Positions 1 through 8,365 of a DNA stretch of 34,514 bases are shown one piece after another (the stretch's first letter is position 1; each line of letters begins with the position of its first letter). The notes under the pieces are model-generated. The model did no database searches and was not told the DNA's origin. It was given only the letters and a program-made list of their open reading frames with translations. This DNA comes from Bacteroidaceae bacterium (lineage in GTDB: Bacteria > Bacteroidota > Bacteroidia > Bacteroidales > Bacteroidaceae). The stretch covers positions 1 to 34,514 of the forward strand of contig JAKSLJ010000033.1 of assembly GCA_024401275.1 (NCBI GenBank). The letters are read 5' to 3'. The position numbers were made by a program, and so were the translations under genes.

Positions 1-203
1 CCGTCTGTGCTCTGACCTGTAGAAGCACCAGTGAAGAGTCCTACCTTGAACTCCTTGCCAGCCTCTATCTCAGGCTTGATGAGCTCAGCGAGAGCGCGTG
101 TTACCGCCTTTGGTGAACCGGCAGGAGTAAATCCTGAAAGACCAAGGTTGTCGCCGTTCTTGATGAGGGAAGCTGCCTCTACGGCTGAAATTCTTTTAAG
201 CAT
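1..203 (-). CDS. Acetyl-CoA hydrolase / succinate CoA-transferase family, N-terminal fragment
   Basis: Only the first 67 or so codons lie in the window; the gene runs off the left edge. Translated from the ATG at 203 it begins MLKRISAVEAASLIKNGDN and contains GFTPAGSPKAV followed by GLFTGASTG. This matches the N-terminus of the acetyl-CoA hydrolase/transferase family (Ach1/Cat1/ScpC type). These enzymes move CoA between acetyl-, propionyl- or butyryl-CoA and succinate or acetate, which fits succinate/propionate fermentation in Bacteroidales. The exact CoA donor cannot be told from this piece. It lies downstream of recA on the same strand, separated by a GC palindrome and a tandem repeat that ends 7 nt before the start codon. 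Confidence 0.85.
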   Translation of the reverse strand, partial: MLKRISAVEAASLIKNGDNLGLSGFTPAGSPKAVTRALAELIKPEIEAGKEFKVGLFTGASTGQSTD

Positions 204-210
204 AATATTA

Positions 211-240
211 TTTACAATTTACTGATTTACAATTTACTGA
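211..240 (-). repeat. Tandem 15-bp repeat in the leader of the CoA transferase
   Basis: Two perfect copies of a 15-bp unit (tttacaatttactga on the plus strand) sit directly upstream of the start codon. On the coding strand this reads as GTAAATTGTAAATCAGTAAAT. The same motif is found immediately before the zinc-ribbon gene at 17036. It belongs to a set of short tandem leader repeats in this window; the function is unknown. Confidence 0.7.
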
Positions 241-275
241 TTTTTCCTCCCCTTGTGGGGGAGTCAGAGGGGGTC
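241..275. repeat. GC-rich palindromic intergenic element, copy 1
   Basis: On the minus strand it reads GACCCCCTCTGACTCCCCC, then ACAAGGGGAGG and a run of A. The copy at 34363 is nearly identical, and related copies occur at 13631, 13771 and 23924. The C5 and G4-5 tracts can pair as a hairpin. It directly abuts the recA stop codon, so it may act as a terminator or RNA-processing site, but its recurrence marks it as a dispersed repeat. Confidence 0.75.
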
Positions 276-1370
276 TTAATCTTCTGGAGTTTCTTCTGTG
301 TCATCGTCGTCATCGTCCTCTGATACAGGGAGCTGTGCGCCGGTGTTCTTGATGTGGTCGATGATCTTTGCGGAGATTTCGTCTGCCATCTCCTCGTTGT
401 CGCGGAGAAGGGTTACGAAGTTGTCCTTACCCTTAATCTTTGTGCCTTCGTATGAAAGCATTGCGCCAGCCTTCTTGATGATGTCAAACTGAACACCCAT
501 CTCCATGATTTCGTCGATGCGTGAGATGCCTTCGCCGAACATGATGTTCACTTCGCAGCGCTTGAAAGGAGGAGCCACCTTGTTCTTTACCACCTTAATC
601 TTGGTAGTATTGCCCACTACATCGTCCTTGCCTTCCTTTATAGCCTTGCTCTTGCGTACATCGATACGTACGGAAGCATAGAACTTCAGGGCATTACCTC
701 CAGTAGTGGTCTCTGGGTTTCCGAACATGATACCAATCTTCTCGCGGAGCTGGTTGATGAAGATGACTGTAGTTTTTGTCTTTGAAATGTTGGCTGTCAT
801 CTTGCGGAGAGCCTGTGACATCAGACGAGCGTGGAGACCAACGGCGGAATCGCCCATAGCACCTTCGATTTCCTTCTTTGGAGTGAGGGCTGCTACAGAG
901 TCAATCACGATAAGGTCAACAGCTGAAGAACAGATGAGCTGGTCGGCAATCTCAAGGGCATCCTCGCCACAGTCAGGCTGCGACATGAGGAGGTCGTCTA
1001 TCTGTACGCCGAGGTTTGAAGCGTAATAAGGGTCGAAAGCGTGCTCAGCGTCAATGAAGGCACAGATGCCACCCTGCTTCTGGCATTCCGCAATAGCATG
1101 AATGGCGAGTGTTGTCTTACCAGAACTCTCTGGACCGTAGATTTCAATGATACGTCCCTTTGGATAACCGCCGCAACCAAGGGCGAGGTTGAGTCCGATG
1201 CTTCCCGTAGGAATTACCTCGATACCTTCTACAGCCTTGAGATCCATCTTCATGATAGAACCCTTGCCGTGATCCTTTTCTATCTTGGCGAGAACGGTCT
1301 TAAGTGCATTAAGTTTGTCCTCTTGGTTTGTCGGTCTTTCCTGACGACCGGTTTTTTCTTTTTTTGCCAT
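276..1370 (-). CDS. recA: Recombinase RecA
   Basis: RecA, 364 residues, the ATP-dependent strand-exchange protein and LexA co-protease. The Walker A loop GPESSGKTT is at about residues 79-87, followed by the DAEHAFDP and Walker B ([13 protein letters not shown]) segments, the L2-loop region ([13 protein letters not shown]) and a very acidic C-terminal tail (SEDDDDDD). I chose the MAKKEK start at 1370. An in-frame ATG 14 codons upstream (1412) would lie inside the promoter -7 box at 1410-1417, so it cannot be on the transcript. It is probably transcribed from its own promoter. No LexA box was recognised. Confidence 0.98.
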   Translation of the reverse strand: MAKKEKTGRQERPTNQEDKLNALKTVLAKIEKDHGKGSIMKMDLKAVEGIEVIPTGSIGLNLALGCGGYPKGRIIEIYGPESSGKTTLAIHAIAECQKQGGICAFIDAEHAFDPYYASNLGVQIDDLLMSQPDCGEDALEIADQLICSSAVDLIVIDSVAALTPKKEIEGAMGDSAVGLHARLMSQALRKMTANISKTKTTVIFINQLREKIGIMFGNPETTTGGNALKFYASVRIDVRKSKAIKEGKDDVVGNTTKIKVVKNKVAPPFKRCEVNIMFGEGISRIDEIMEMGVQFDIIKKAGAMLSYEGTKIKGKDNFVTLLRDNEEMADEISAKIIDHIKNTGAQLPVSEDDDDDDTEETPED

Positions 1371-1409
1371 ATTTGATAATGAATTTATTTTTCGTTGTTT
1401 ATTTCGGTG

Positions 1410-1441
1410 CAAAGGTAACGATTTATTTTTGTTTCCGCAAG
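1410..1441 (-). promoter_or_regulatory. Bacteroidetes-type promoter of recA
   Basis: On the minus strand a TACCTTTG -7 box (1410-1417) is preceded about 20 nt upstream by a CTTGC element (1437-1441). The expected transcript start lies near 1403-1405, giving a leader of about 35 nt before the RecA ATG. Confidence 0.75.
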
Positions 1442-1625
1442 TTTTTTAAAGAAAATTTTTATTGTGAAATATATTTGCAGAAGAATACTGCCCACAATCT
1501 TCCGCAAAAGAAGGCTCTCTTAGAGGACAAAGAATCCCCACCTCGCAAAATGTTGGATAGTTTTTTTGCTGCGGTTAAGGCAGTGTGCTAACCTCAGTAC
1601 ATCAAGGGGATGAGAGGTGATAAAA

Positions 1626-2411
1626 CTATATCACCCCATACTTCTTGAGGATTTTGCAGAGTCCATCGTTGTCAATGTGGTCGGTTACATCGTCGGCTTC
1701 GCTTTTTACGGCGTCGGTGCTGTTGCCCATAGCAATGCCGATGCCGGCAGCTTTGAGCATAGGGACATCGTTGTCGCCATCGCCTATAGCCATGGTTTCT
1801 GATATGGAGATGCCGAGAAAATTCGCGACATCATTGACAGCCAGTCCTTTGTTCACCCCTTTGCGAGTGATGTCCATGAATGCCGGGTACCAGCGGCTGC
1901 TCTCGCAACTGTCAAGAGCTGCCATCACCTCCTGCTCTATCTGCTTTGGAAAGAACGGAGTGAACTCGCTGACACCTTCCGCCAGAACGGTTTCTAGCGC
2001 AGTAAGTTCGCCGGCAAAGTAAGGGATATTGTGCATCTCAACAAACACCTTGTGGAAAATCTCGTCGCGGTTTACGCAAGTTACATTCTCCTTGCCCGAA
2101 ACGATGCAAGCCACATTCTCTTCGTCAGCCTTGGCAAGAACCTTCCTGACATCCTCATTGCTCATGGGATAGAAGCTAACCTCCTGGCCTCCAATGGTGT
2201 TATAAGCACCGTTAGTGCAACTGTAGCCGTCTATGTAAGGCTCAATTTCCGTAAGATTATTGATTATCTTACGGCAACGACCAGTGGCAATGATTATCTT
2301 AACTCCATTGTCGTGAGCCTGCTTAATGGCGTTGATGGAGGATTGAGGAATGCGGTGAGTATCAAAGCTGACGAGAGTTCCGTCAACATCAAGGAAGAGT
2401 GCTTTTATCAT
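1626..2411 (-). CDS. Cof-type HAD-superfamily phosphatase
   Basis: A 261-residue HAD hydrolase of the Cof/YbiV class, which usually dephosphorylates sugar phosphates, pyridoxal phosphate or related metabolites in the cytoplasm. Motif I is FLDVDGTLV (residues 6-14), motif II is IIATGR (about 40-45), and motifs III/IV are the lysine region plus GDGDNDVPML near residue 215. The cap domain between them is of the C2 type. The substrate cannot be predicted. It is a single gene convergent with nothing nearby. Its stop codon lies inside a 7-bp inverted repeat (GGTGATA/TATCACC) at about 1616-1635. Confidence 0.9.
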   Translation of the reverse strand: MIKALFLDVDGTLVSFDTHRIPQSSINAIKQAHDNGVKIIIATGRCRKIINNLTEIEPYIDGYSCTNGAYNTIGGQEVSFYPMSNEDVRKVLAKADEENVACIVSGKENVTCVNRDEIFHKVFVEMHNIPYFAGELTALETVLAEGVSEFTPFFPKQIEQEVMAALDSCESSRWYPAFMDITRKGVNKGLAVNDVANFLGISISETMAIGDGDNDVPMLKAAGIGIAMGNSTDAVKSEADDVTDHIDNDGLCKILKKYGVI

Positions 2412-2465
2412 TATGTAAGTAATAAGATATTGAAAGTTCGATTGGCAGCGTACCTAAAAACTATG

Positions 2466-2473
2466 CAAAAGTA
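2466..2473 (-). promoter_or_regulatory. Probable -7 box for the HAD phosphatase gene
   Basis: TACTTTTG on the minus strand matches the Bacteroidetes TAnnTTTG box 55 nt upstream of the ATG. No good TTTG element is found 19-21 nt further upstream, so support is partial. Confidence 0.45.
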
Positions 2474-2534
2474 ATGAATTTGAAGAAGAAAAACCGTTTA
2501 TAGAGGGTAAAAGTGAATAAAATGGTGGTTTTTC

Positions 2535-2565
2535 TTTGTCGTAAAACAAACATTTTATACTTTTG
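2535..2565 (+). promoter_or_regulatory. Bacteroidetes-type promoter of the helical lipoprotein
   Basis: TTTG (2535-2538), a 19-nt spacer, and TACTTTTG (2558-2565) form a textbook Bacteroidetes sigma factor promoter. The ATG follows 39 nt after the -7 box, in an A/T-rich leader with no Shine-Dalgarno sequence. Confidence 0.8.
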
Positions 2566-2603
2566 CACTTGATAAAGTAATAAATTCTATAATTCAAACG
2601 ACA

Positions 2604-3335
2604 ATGAAAAAAGTTATTCTTTCTATTATGGCTGTTGCTGCCATTTCTTTCTCTTCTTGTGGCAACAAGACTGAGAACGGTGGTGATGCTGACTCTACAA
2701 CAAACGAGATGGAGGTTAATGTTTTACCAGATTGGACAGTTGCAGAGCAGGCAGTTAAAAGCCTTGATGCTTCTCTTGAGATTGGCACTCCAGAAGATGT
2801 TGAGGATTGTGTTGAGCGGATGGAGGTTCAGGTTACCAAACTTATTGAGCAAGGTAAACTAGACGAGGCTAAGGCATATGCAGAGAAGATCCAGAACTTC
2901 GTAAAGGAAAATAAGGAGAAGCTTGCTGCTACTGGTAGTGCGCTCGTTTCTTCTTTCGTTTCTTCTACAGAGAAACTGGACCTCAACAATCTTGAAACTT
3001 CTGCGCAGGACTTGCTTTCTACTGTTAAGGCTGCTGCAGGAGAATCTGGTGCAAAGGCGCTCTCTGACGTGGAAGGAGCTGCAAAGGAGGCCGCACAGGC
3101 TGTTGCTGGTGACGCAGCAGGCAAGGTTGAGGCTGCAAAGTCAAAGGTTGACGAGGTCAAATCAAAGGTAGATGAGGCCAAAGCAAAGGTTGACGAAGTG
3201 AAGTCAAAGGTGGACAATGCTCCAGAAACTGCCAAGAAAGCTGTGGAGGATGCTAAGAACAAGGCTAAGGAAGACCTCAAGAATAAGGCAAACGAAGAGG
3301 TGAATAAAGGACTTAACAAGCTTCTAGGAAAGTAA
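2604..3335 (+). CDS. Predicted lipoprotein with 7-residue coiled-coil/LEA-like repeats
   Basis: 243 residues. The N-terminus MKKVILSIMAVAAISFSSC is a lipoprotein signal peptide with the modified cysteine at residue 19, followed by GNKT, so the mature protein is probably anchored in the outer membrane. The rest is almost entirely Ala/Lys/Glu/Val helix. Residues of about 178-212 carry tandem heptads of the type KVDEVKS, encoded by 21-bp DNA repeats near 3125-3220, and a Lys/Asn-rich tail ends NKGLNKLLGK. The composition resembles LEA or apolipoprotein-type amphipathic helices. I recognise no family with a known function. It may be an envelope spacer or stress protein, but that is only inference. 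Single-gene unit. Confidence 0.8.
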   Translation: MKKVILSIMAVAAISFSSCGNKTENGGDADSTTNEMEVNVLPDWTVAEQAVKSLDASLEIGTPEDVEDCVERMEVQVTKLIEQGKLDEAKAYAEKIQNFVKENKEKLAATGSALVSSFVSSTEKLDLNNLETSAQDLLSTVKAAAGESGAKALSDVEGAAKEAAQAVAGDAAGKVEAAKSKVDEVKSKVDEAKAKVDEVKSKVDNAPETAKKAVEDAKNKAKEDLKNKANEEVNKGLNKLLGK

Positions 3336-3400
3336 TAAGTAAGTGATTACAATATTTTTTATAATCAAGAATTAGTGAATTATATGGTTTGTCCAAAGGT

Positions 3401-3480
3401 GTAGGGCGAGGATTTCCGAGCCGCGATTCTGGTATTATTCCCGCGAAACGGCTCGGAAATCCTCGCCCTACATTTTTTTA
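3401..3480. terminator. Long perfect inverted repeat between convergent genes, probable bidirectional terminator
   Basis: A 23-bp perfect inverted repeat has arms at 3401-3423 and 3449-3471 with a 25-nt loop, and is followed by ATTTTTTTA on the plus strand. An extra direct copy of the end of the right arm (TCCTCGCCCTACATTTT) follows at 3481-3497 and supplies the last codons and stop of the adjacent permease gene. The right arm and its flank (GCGAAACGGCTCGGAAATCC) resemble the 22-nt repeat units at 18860-18903, so this is probably both a terminator and a member of that repeat family. Confidence 0.75.
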
Positions 3481-3488
3481 TCCTCGCC

Positions 3489-4652
3489 CTACATTTTAGA
3501 ACCGACTCTTCTGAGTTGTAGCTGGCGGATGAAGTAGGCTACGAGATAGAAGAGGAATTGTGCGCAGAGTGCAGCGAGATAATGGTGCACCTGGTCAAGG
3601 CTGCACCCCATTTCGTTCAAACGGACGAAGGCGCGGGCAGCTGGTGTGCTTGGTAGGAACCATGCCACATACTCCCAAAATTCCGGTATAGACGCTTCCG
3701 GCCATGACACGCCGACGAGGAAAAGCATCGGCAGAGAAGAGAATACGATGCAAATCATACAGTCCTCACGACGACGGAAGAACGTACTGATGAACATGGC
3801 AAAGGTTAGCATTGCGCAGAGCATCGGCACAAGGAGAACGCAGAAGTCGTGGAACTGGATATGCTGAGTGAAGCCGAAGATCTTAGGCGTTACAAGCAGC
3901 ACATACGTTGCCATGACCAGATAGACGGCACCGTAAGAAAGGAACACTCCCCAGAAGTCCTTCAGCATAGAACCATAGTCGGAAGGTTGGCGGCGCATGG
4001 CTGGCGGCACGTTTCGCGTCTTTCTGCCACCAAGAATCTGGAGCTGACGGTTCCATCCGGCACGCATAGAAATGCCGAGAATGAGCGTCTGCTGCAAGAT
4101 GAGCACGATGACCGCCTGGAGAAGGAAGTTTCCGTAGCCTCCGGTGGTGTTGTACATGCTGTGCTCCTCCATCTTTATCGATGCTGCCTGCAACTGATCC
4201 TCGCGGGCGGTCTTGTTCTGCGCCAACTTAATCTGAATCTTTGAGTTCTGTTCCAGATTGAGGTTGGTGAGCGTCATATAGATGGTCTTATAGTAAAGCA
4301 TGAAGCTCATGTCGATGTAGGCGCTGATGGTGGTCTGCTCCATGCGGTTTGTCTTTGTGGCAAAGTCTGAAGGGAAATAGACTATTCCGAACGCCTTCTG
4401 CTCGGCAAGCATACGCTCAGCCTCCTTCATGTCGCCACAGAGAGCGGCAACCTCAAGGTCGGGAGTGCCGTCAATCTTCTGTATAAACTGCCGCGAATTG
4501 CTGCTGTGCGACATATCAACCACGCACACAGGTACCTCTCTCACCACTTCGTTCGTGTAGATCCACGAGTAGAGGAGAGGATATATCAGCGGTACTATTA
4601 CGGAAAGCAACAGTACGCCTGAGTCGGTGAATATGGACTTTAGGGTTTTCAT
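3489..4652 (-). CDS. ABC-2 type permease (second of the efflux operon)
   Basis: 387 residues, ABC2_membrane_3-type architecture: one N-terminal membrane segment (VLLLSVIVPLIYPLLYSWIY, about 13-32), a large periplasmic domain of about 150 residues (starting VREVPVCVVDMSHSSNSRQF), then five or so membrane segments. Together with the upstream permease it would form the membrane channel of a YbhS/YbhR-like exporter that works with HlyD and TolC partners to move a substrate across both membranes. Last gene of the operon. The 101-nt spacer to the previous gene consists of a GAATGCAG inverted repeat element. No nucleotide-binding protein is encoded nearby. Confidence 0.88.
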   Translation of the reverse strand: MKTLKSIFTDSGVLLLSVIVPLIYPLLYSWIYTNEVVREVPVCVVDMSHSSNSRQFIQKIDGTPDLEVAALCGDMKEAERMLAEQKAFGIVYFPSDFATKTNRMEQTTISAYIDMSFMLYYKTIYMTLTNLNLEQNSKIQIKLAQNKTAREDQLQAASIKMEEHSMYNTTGGYGNFLLQAVIVLILQQTLILGISMRAGWNRQLQILGGRKTRNVPPAMRRQPSDYGSMLKDFWGVFLSYGAVYLVMATYVLLVTPKIFGFTQHIQFHDFCVLLVPMLCAMLTFAMFISTFFRRREDCMICIVFSSLPMLFLVGVSWPEASIPEFWEYVAWFLPSTPAARAFVRLNEMGCSLDQVHHYLAALCAQFLFYLVAYFIRQLQLRRVGSKM

Positions 4653-4753
4653 TAATGCTGAATGCAGAATTCAGAATGCAGAATTAGCTTGCACTTTGAC
4701 TTTATTTCGGGAGTAGAGAATTCTGCATTCTGCATTCAGAATTCTGCATTCCC
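4653..4753. repeat. GAATGCAG-type inverted repeat element, intergenic copy
   Basis: The whole spacer between the two permease genes is one inverted repeat. The left arm (about 4654-4685) and right arm (about 4717-4751) are built from GAATGCAGAATTC-like units separated by a loop of about 30 nt. A second copy, with the same arm composition but a different loop, lies inside mnmE at 22597-22692. In transcript form it would fold into a long hairpin between two cotranscribed genes. Confidence 0.85.
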
Positions 4754-5863
4754 TTAGGCTTCGTAATCAAACTTCGCGTAGGCGCGCTTGATGTTCCAAG
4801 TGACTGCAAGTGGGAAAGCGGCGAAGATAATCATCGCAGAAATCCACATCCATGAGTATTCCAGTGGATAGCCATGGAATATGTTCAGCTGATATGCCAT
4901 GAAGTAATGTCGAAGCGGGAAGATGTACGACAGGCTCTGTATCATTGGGTGCATGGAGGCTATAGGATAAGCCGTGCCCGACATGGAGAAGTTCAGCACG
5001 CTCCAGAGCGAGCAGATACTGAGTGCCATGCGGAAGTGAGGGAAGAGTCCGAAGAGTAGCACCGCTCCGCCCTGTGCCGCAAAGACCATCAGTATGGAGA
5101 GTCCGACGATGACCAGCCAGCTGCCCTTGTGCGGGAAGTCAAGATAGCCGTAGAAGTATATCTGACAGCAGAGCATTATCACGATGTAGATGGCAGCGAT
5201 AGGCAGCAGTTTCTTTGTCATGACAAGGAGGATGCTGTTTTTGTTTTTCCTTAAAGTTTCTTTTGCCGTGCCTTCGCGAAGCTCTGAACCGAGAGAGTAG
5301 ATGCTCATCATGCCCACAAACATAATGATGATGCCCGGAATAATCATCGTGGAAAGATAGGCATTATAGTTCGTCCATGGGTTGCCGAGCATGTGAGCGT
5401 CAAGCAAAACTGGCTGAAGGAATGTCTCTATCTGATGGTCGGAAGCTCCTTTAGCACGCAGCGTAGCCTGACCGACAGCTGCCTTGGCGAGAGTGGCAAT
5501 GGTGCGGAGGTCCTTGTAGGCAAGTGTTCCTGCCGTGAAGAAGGCTGAGTTATAATATATATGTATAGTAGGCTGACGTGCTGACATCACCTTACTGCTC
5601 ATGCCTTCCGGGAAGACTATGTAGCCATAGATCTCCGTGTTCTCAAGTGCCTCGCGAGCTTCTGCCTCAGTGCGATAGACCTCCTTCACCGTCGTTGACT
5701 GGAACGCATCGACTCTACGGATCAGCGTGCGGGTCGTGGAGGAATTGTCATAGTCCACCACTCCTACAGGCAGTTCCATAGGAAGTCCCTCCGTCATCAA
5801 GGATGTAAAGAACAGGATGACGAAGACAGGGGCTATAATATATAGGAATATCTTTATACGCAT
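4754..5863 (-). CDS. ABC-2 type permease (first of the efflux operon)
   Basis: 369 residues, the same architecture as its neighbour: N-terminal membrane segment (IFLYIIAPVFVILFFTSLM), periplasmic domain (ELPVGVVDYDNSSTTRTLIR to about residue 165), and about five C-terminal membrane helices. The start leaves almost no cytoplasmic N-terminus, shorter than in typical members. However, a TGA occurs in frame just upstream and the ATG lies only 7 nt after the HlyD stop, so no longer form is available. Probably forms a heterodimer with the downstream permease. Substrate unknown (lipid, drug or peptide export are all possible). Confidence 0.88.
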   Translation of the reverse strand: MRIKIFLYIIAPVFVILFFTSLMTEGLPMELPVGVVDYDNSSTTRTLIRRVDAFQSTTVKEVYRTEAEAREALENTEIYGYIVFPEGMSSKVMSARQPTIHIYYNSAFFTAGTLAYKDLRTIATLAKAAVGQATLRAKGASDHQIETFLQPVLLDAHMLGNPWTNYNAYLSTMIIPGIIIMFVGMMSIYSLGSELREGTAKETLRKNKNSILLVMTKKLLPIAAIYIVIMLCCQIYFYGYLDFPHKGSWLVIVGLSILMVFAAQGGAVLLFGLFPHFRMALSICSLWSVLNFSMSGTAYPIASMHPMIQSLSYIFPLRHYFMAYQLNIFHGYPLEYSWMWISAMIIFAAFPLAVTWNIKRAYAKFDYEA

Positions 5864-5870
5864 GTAAGCC

Positions 5871-6854
5871 CTATTTGTTCAATATAAGGCTCATGCCTGG
5901 TCGCAGACCTTCTTCTGCATTTACTGGGCGAGCCTTTACCTCGAAAGTCTTGATGTCATACTGACCTTTCTCCTTGGTCGCTTTCCAAGTGGCGTAGGTG
6001 CCCTGATCTTTCATCGCGAACACTTTGAGCTTGATGTCCTTGTCGAAGGCAGGGCAGAAGGCAGTGATAACAGAGCCAATCTTTATGCCCTTGAGCTTGT
6101 CTTCGCGGATATTGAATGTGCCCCAGGCATCGTCCATCATGGCGATTGTCATCACCGGACTGCCAGAGCCGACGAGTTCGCCAACCTTAGGATAGATGGC
6201 AGCAACCTCGCCGTCGAACTCAGCACGCTGAACGGTCTCGTTGATGTATGAGTTCACTTCCTTGACAACGCCCTGAGCCTGACTCCTCTTTGCTGCCGCA
6301 GCACGCTTCTCTTCTTCGCGAGCGCCCTTGACAGCCATGTCGTACTGACTCTTAGCAGCTTCGCACTGTGCCGTAGCAGCCTTGTACTGAGCGAGAGTCT
6401 CGTCGCGTTTCTGGGCAGTCATCACGCCGCCTTCATAAAGACGGTTGACGCGCTCGTACGACTTCTCCATGATTTCCTTTGCAGCCTTAGCCTGTTCCCA
6501 GAGTTCGCGAGCACCACGAATCTGCTCTTCGCGAGCGCCATTGTTAGCCATGTCAGACATTGCTGTTGCTGCATCAACAACGCTTGTTGCCTGATCGTGC
6601 TTTGCCTCAATGTCTGGAGCGTCAAGAACGGCAAGGCGGTCGCCAGCCCTCACATGGTCGCCTTCGCGTACAAGAATATTCTTTATGCGACCAGGAATCT
6701 TGAAGGAAACGCGATATTCCTCCACCTCTACCTGACCCTGAATACTTTCGTCCTTCTCCTGCTTGCCGATGGCAAACTCGCCAATGGCAGCTACAGCAGC
6801 CACGACAAGTACGAAAAGGGCGATGCCGAGAATTATGTTTATTACTTGTTTCAT
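5871..6854 (-). CDS. HlyD-family periplasmic adaptor protein
   Basis: 327 residues. A single N-terminal membrane segment (INIILGIALFVLVVAAVAAI) is followed by a split biotinyl-lipoyl domain (VSFKIPGRIKNILVREGDHV at about 48-67). A long alpha-helical coiled-coil hairpin follows (residues of about 85-205, rich in Ala/Glu/Lys), then the second lipoyl half (AEFDGEVAAIYPKVGELVGS) and a beta-barrel domain ending GLRPGMSLILNK. It bridges the inner-membrane permeases and the TolC channel. It lies 9 nt downstream of the tolC gene and 7 nt upstream of the first permease, so the four genes are an operon. Confidence 0.92.
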   Translation of the reverse strand: MKQVINIILGIALFVLVVAAVAAIGEFAIGKQEKDESIQGQVEVEEYRVSFKIPGRIKNILVREGDHVRAGDRLAVLDAPDIEAKHDQATSVVDAATAMSDMANNGAREEQIRGARELWEQAKAAKEIMEKSYERVNRLYEGGVMTAQKRDETLAQYKAATAQCEAAKSQYDMAVKGAREEEKRAAAAKRSQAQGVVKEVNSYINETVQRAEFDGEVAAIYPKVGELVGSGSPVMTIAMMDDAWGTFNIREDKLKGIKIGSVITAFCPAFDKDIKLKVFAMKDQGTYATWKATKEKGQYDIKTFEVKARPVNAEEGLRPGMSLILNK

Positions 6855-6863
6855 CTTTTCTTT

Positions 6864-8357
6864 TTACATTCTACCTAAGTTCTTCTTCAGATTAAGTTGC
6901 GCAAGAATGAGTTCAATCTCTGCGTCAATGCGCTGGGTTTCAGCCTGAAGCCACGCTGTCTGTGCAGCCATAACCTCTGTGGAGGTCATAACGCCTTCGG
7001 AGAAACCGAGGTTTGCGCAGCGCAGGTTCTCGTTGGCTTTCTCAATGTTCTTCTTCGATACGCCAAGCTTTCTCTGAGCTTCCGCAATCTTGAACTTGTT
7101 CTGTTCCACTTGAAGTTCAATGAGTTCAGTTGCTTCATCAAGTTCCAACTCAGCGATGTTCGTAGCCGCCTTTGCCGCTTCCACCTTGTATTTGTTGGCG
7201 TTCCAGTCCCAGATAGGAATACGCGCCATAACGCCCACACTCCAGTCAATGCCGAATTTCTTCTCAAAACCGTGGTAGCCAGTAGGATTGCTTACCAATA
7301 TTCCGCCCGTAGCAAGCACCTGCGGACGGTTTGCAGCCTTGATAAGTTTCTGCGATTCATGGGCAAGGTCGGCAGCGTGAGACAGCAATTGAAGTTCCGG
7401 ACGGTTTGTGAAATCGTCTGTCCCATTGGCTGTTTCGGCTACGGCAGTCACGACCTTTCCACTGAGATCGTCGCTCTTTTCGTCTTCAAGAGCAATGTCC
7501 GAATCCAGTGGAAGTCCGCATTGTTGGCAGAGAAGCATCTTGGCAAGCTTTATGCCGTCCTCTACCTGCAGCTGTGTCATCTCAGCTTCGTTGAGTGCTA
7601 CGCCTACCTTCAGTCCGTCAGCCTTTGTGGCAACACCTTCGTCAATGCACTTCTGCACATCGCTGTTCAGTTTGCCAACAAGAGCAACAAACTCATCAGC
7701 GAGCTTCTTCTTGTGTGCCAACTGCACCACGAGCCAGTAAGTCTTGCTCACATCGTAAACCGTGTTCTGACGCGTCTGCTCTTGAGTAACCTCGCTTATC
7801 TGCTCGGCAATGGCACTCATCTCCTTGGCAGTGTTGATGGCACCGCCCATGTAGATAGGTTGTGTCACGAGGACAGAGCCGGCGTAGATGTTGCGAGTGT
7901 CAGTGCGCAAGGCATCCTTTACGCTGCTTCCTACTGAGTTCAAACCTTCGGTAACGCCCTGCATGTTCTGGCCGAGTTCCTTGCCGAGTTCCTGAGCCTG
8001 CTCCGGAGAGATGATACCTTTCTGGATAAGCATTGCCATGGCATCGGAAACACTCTCGGTAAGTCCGCTGGTGGCATTCGTTCCGAGGTTGGTGAGCATG
8101 TTCTTCTGCGAATTGTTCAGCAGAGAAATCTCTCTTCCGAAGTGCTGATACCCGAGCACGGCACTCACTCTAGGCAGCGAAAGTGTAGAGGCAGACTTGT
8201 GCATGTTTGCAGAAATGTCGCCCTTAACCTTCGCCACTGCCATCTTCTTGTTGCCTTGCACAGCCATCTGCTGGCACTCGTCGAGCGTCAGTACGCGCTG
8301 AGCTGAAGCACAGATTACTGGCAGTATGCTTAATAATATAATGTATAATCGTTTCAT
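6864..8357 (-). CDS. TolC-family outer-membrane efflux protein
   Basis: 497 residues from the ATG at 8357. The signal peptide is MKRLYIILLSILPVICASAQ and the mature start RVLTLDECQQMAVQGN is the usual first OEP helix. Two outer-membrane efflux repeats follow, with long helical barrels and the typical IPIWDWNANKYKVEAAKA segment in the second half. It forms the trimeric outer-membrane duct of the exporter. An in-frame ATG at 8387 would add ten residues before the signal peptide, but it lies upstream of the predicted transcript start, so I reject it. First gene of the operon. The insert at about residues 95-145 (rich in Gly/Gln/Glu) is longer than in many family members. Confidence 0.92.
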   Translation of the reverse strand: MKRLYIILLSILPVICASAQRVLTLDECQQMAVQGNKKMAVAKVKGDISANMHKSASTLSLPRVSAVLGYQHFGREISLLNNSQKNMLTNLGTNATSGLTESVSDAMAMLIQKGIISPEQAQELGKELGQNMQGVTEGLNSVGSSVKDALRTDTRNIYAGSVLVTQPIYMGGAINTAKEMSAIAEQISEVTQEQTRQNTVYDVSKTYWLVVQLAHKKKLADEFVALVGKLNSDVQKCIDEGVATKADGLKVGVALNEAEMTQLQVEDGIKLAKMLLCQQCGLPLDSDIALEDEKSDDLSGKVVTAVAETANGTDDFTNRPELQLLSHAADLAHESQKLIKAANRPQVLATGGILVSNPTGYHGFEKKFGIDWSVGVMARIPIWDWNANKYKVEAAKAATNIAELELDEATELIELQVEQNKFKIAEAQRKLGVSKKNIEKANENLRCANLGFSEGVMTSTEVMAAQTAWLQAETQRIDAEIELILAQLNLKKNLGRM

Positions 8358-8365
8358 TTCGGCTG

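Noticed and set aside
1371-1412. Upstream in-frame ATG extending RecA by 14 residues
   Set aside because: It overlaps the -7 box of the recA promoter and the added residues do not resemble RecA N-termini.
1470-1600. Possible plus-strand small RNA with a TATATTTG box at 1470
   Set aside because: No -33 element, no ORF and no terminator; the match to the box is expected by chance in A/T-rich DNA.
6897-7937. Long open frame (346 codons) antisense to tolC
   Set aside because: It is a shadow of the TolC gene: Leu/Cys/His-rich composition, no family likeness, no promoter.
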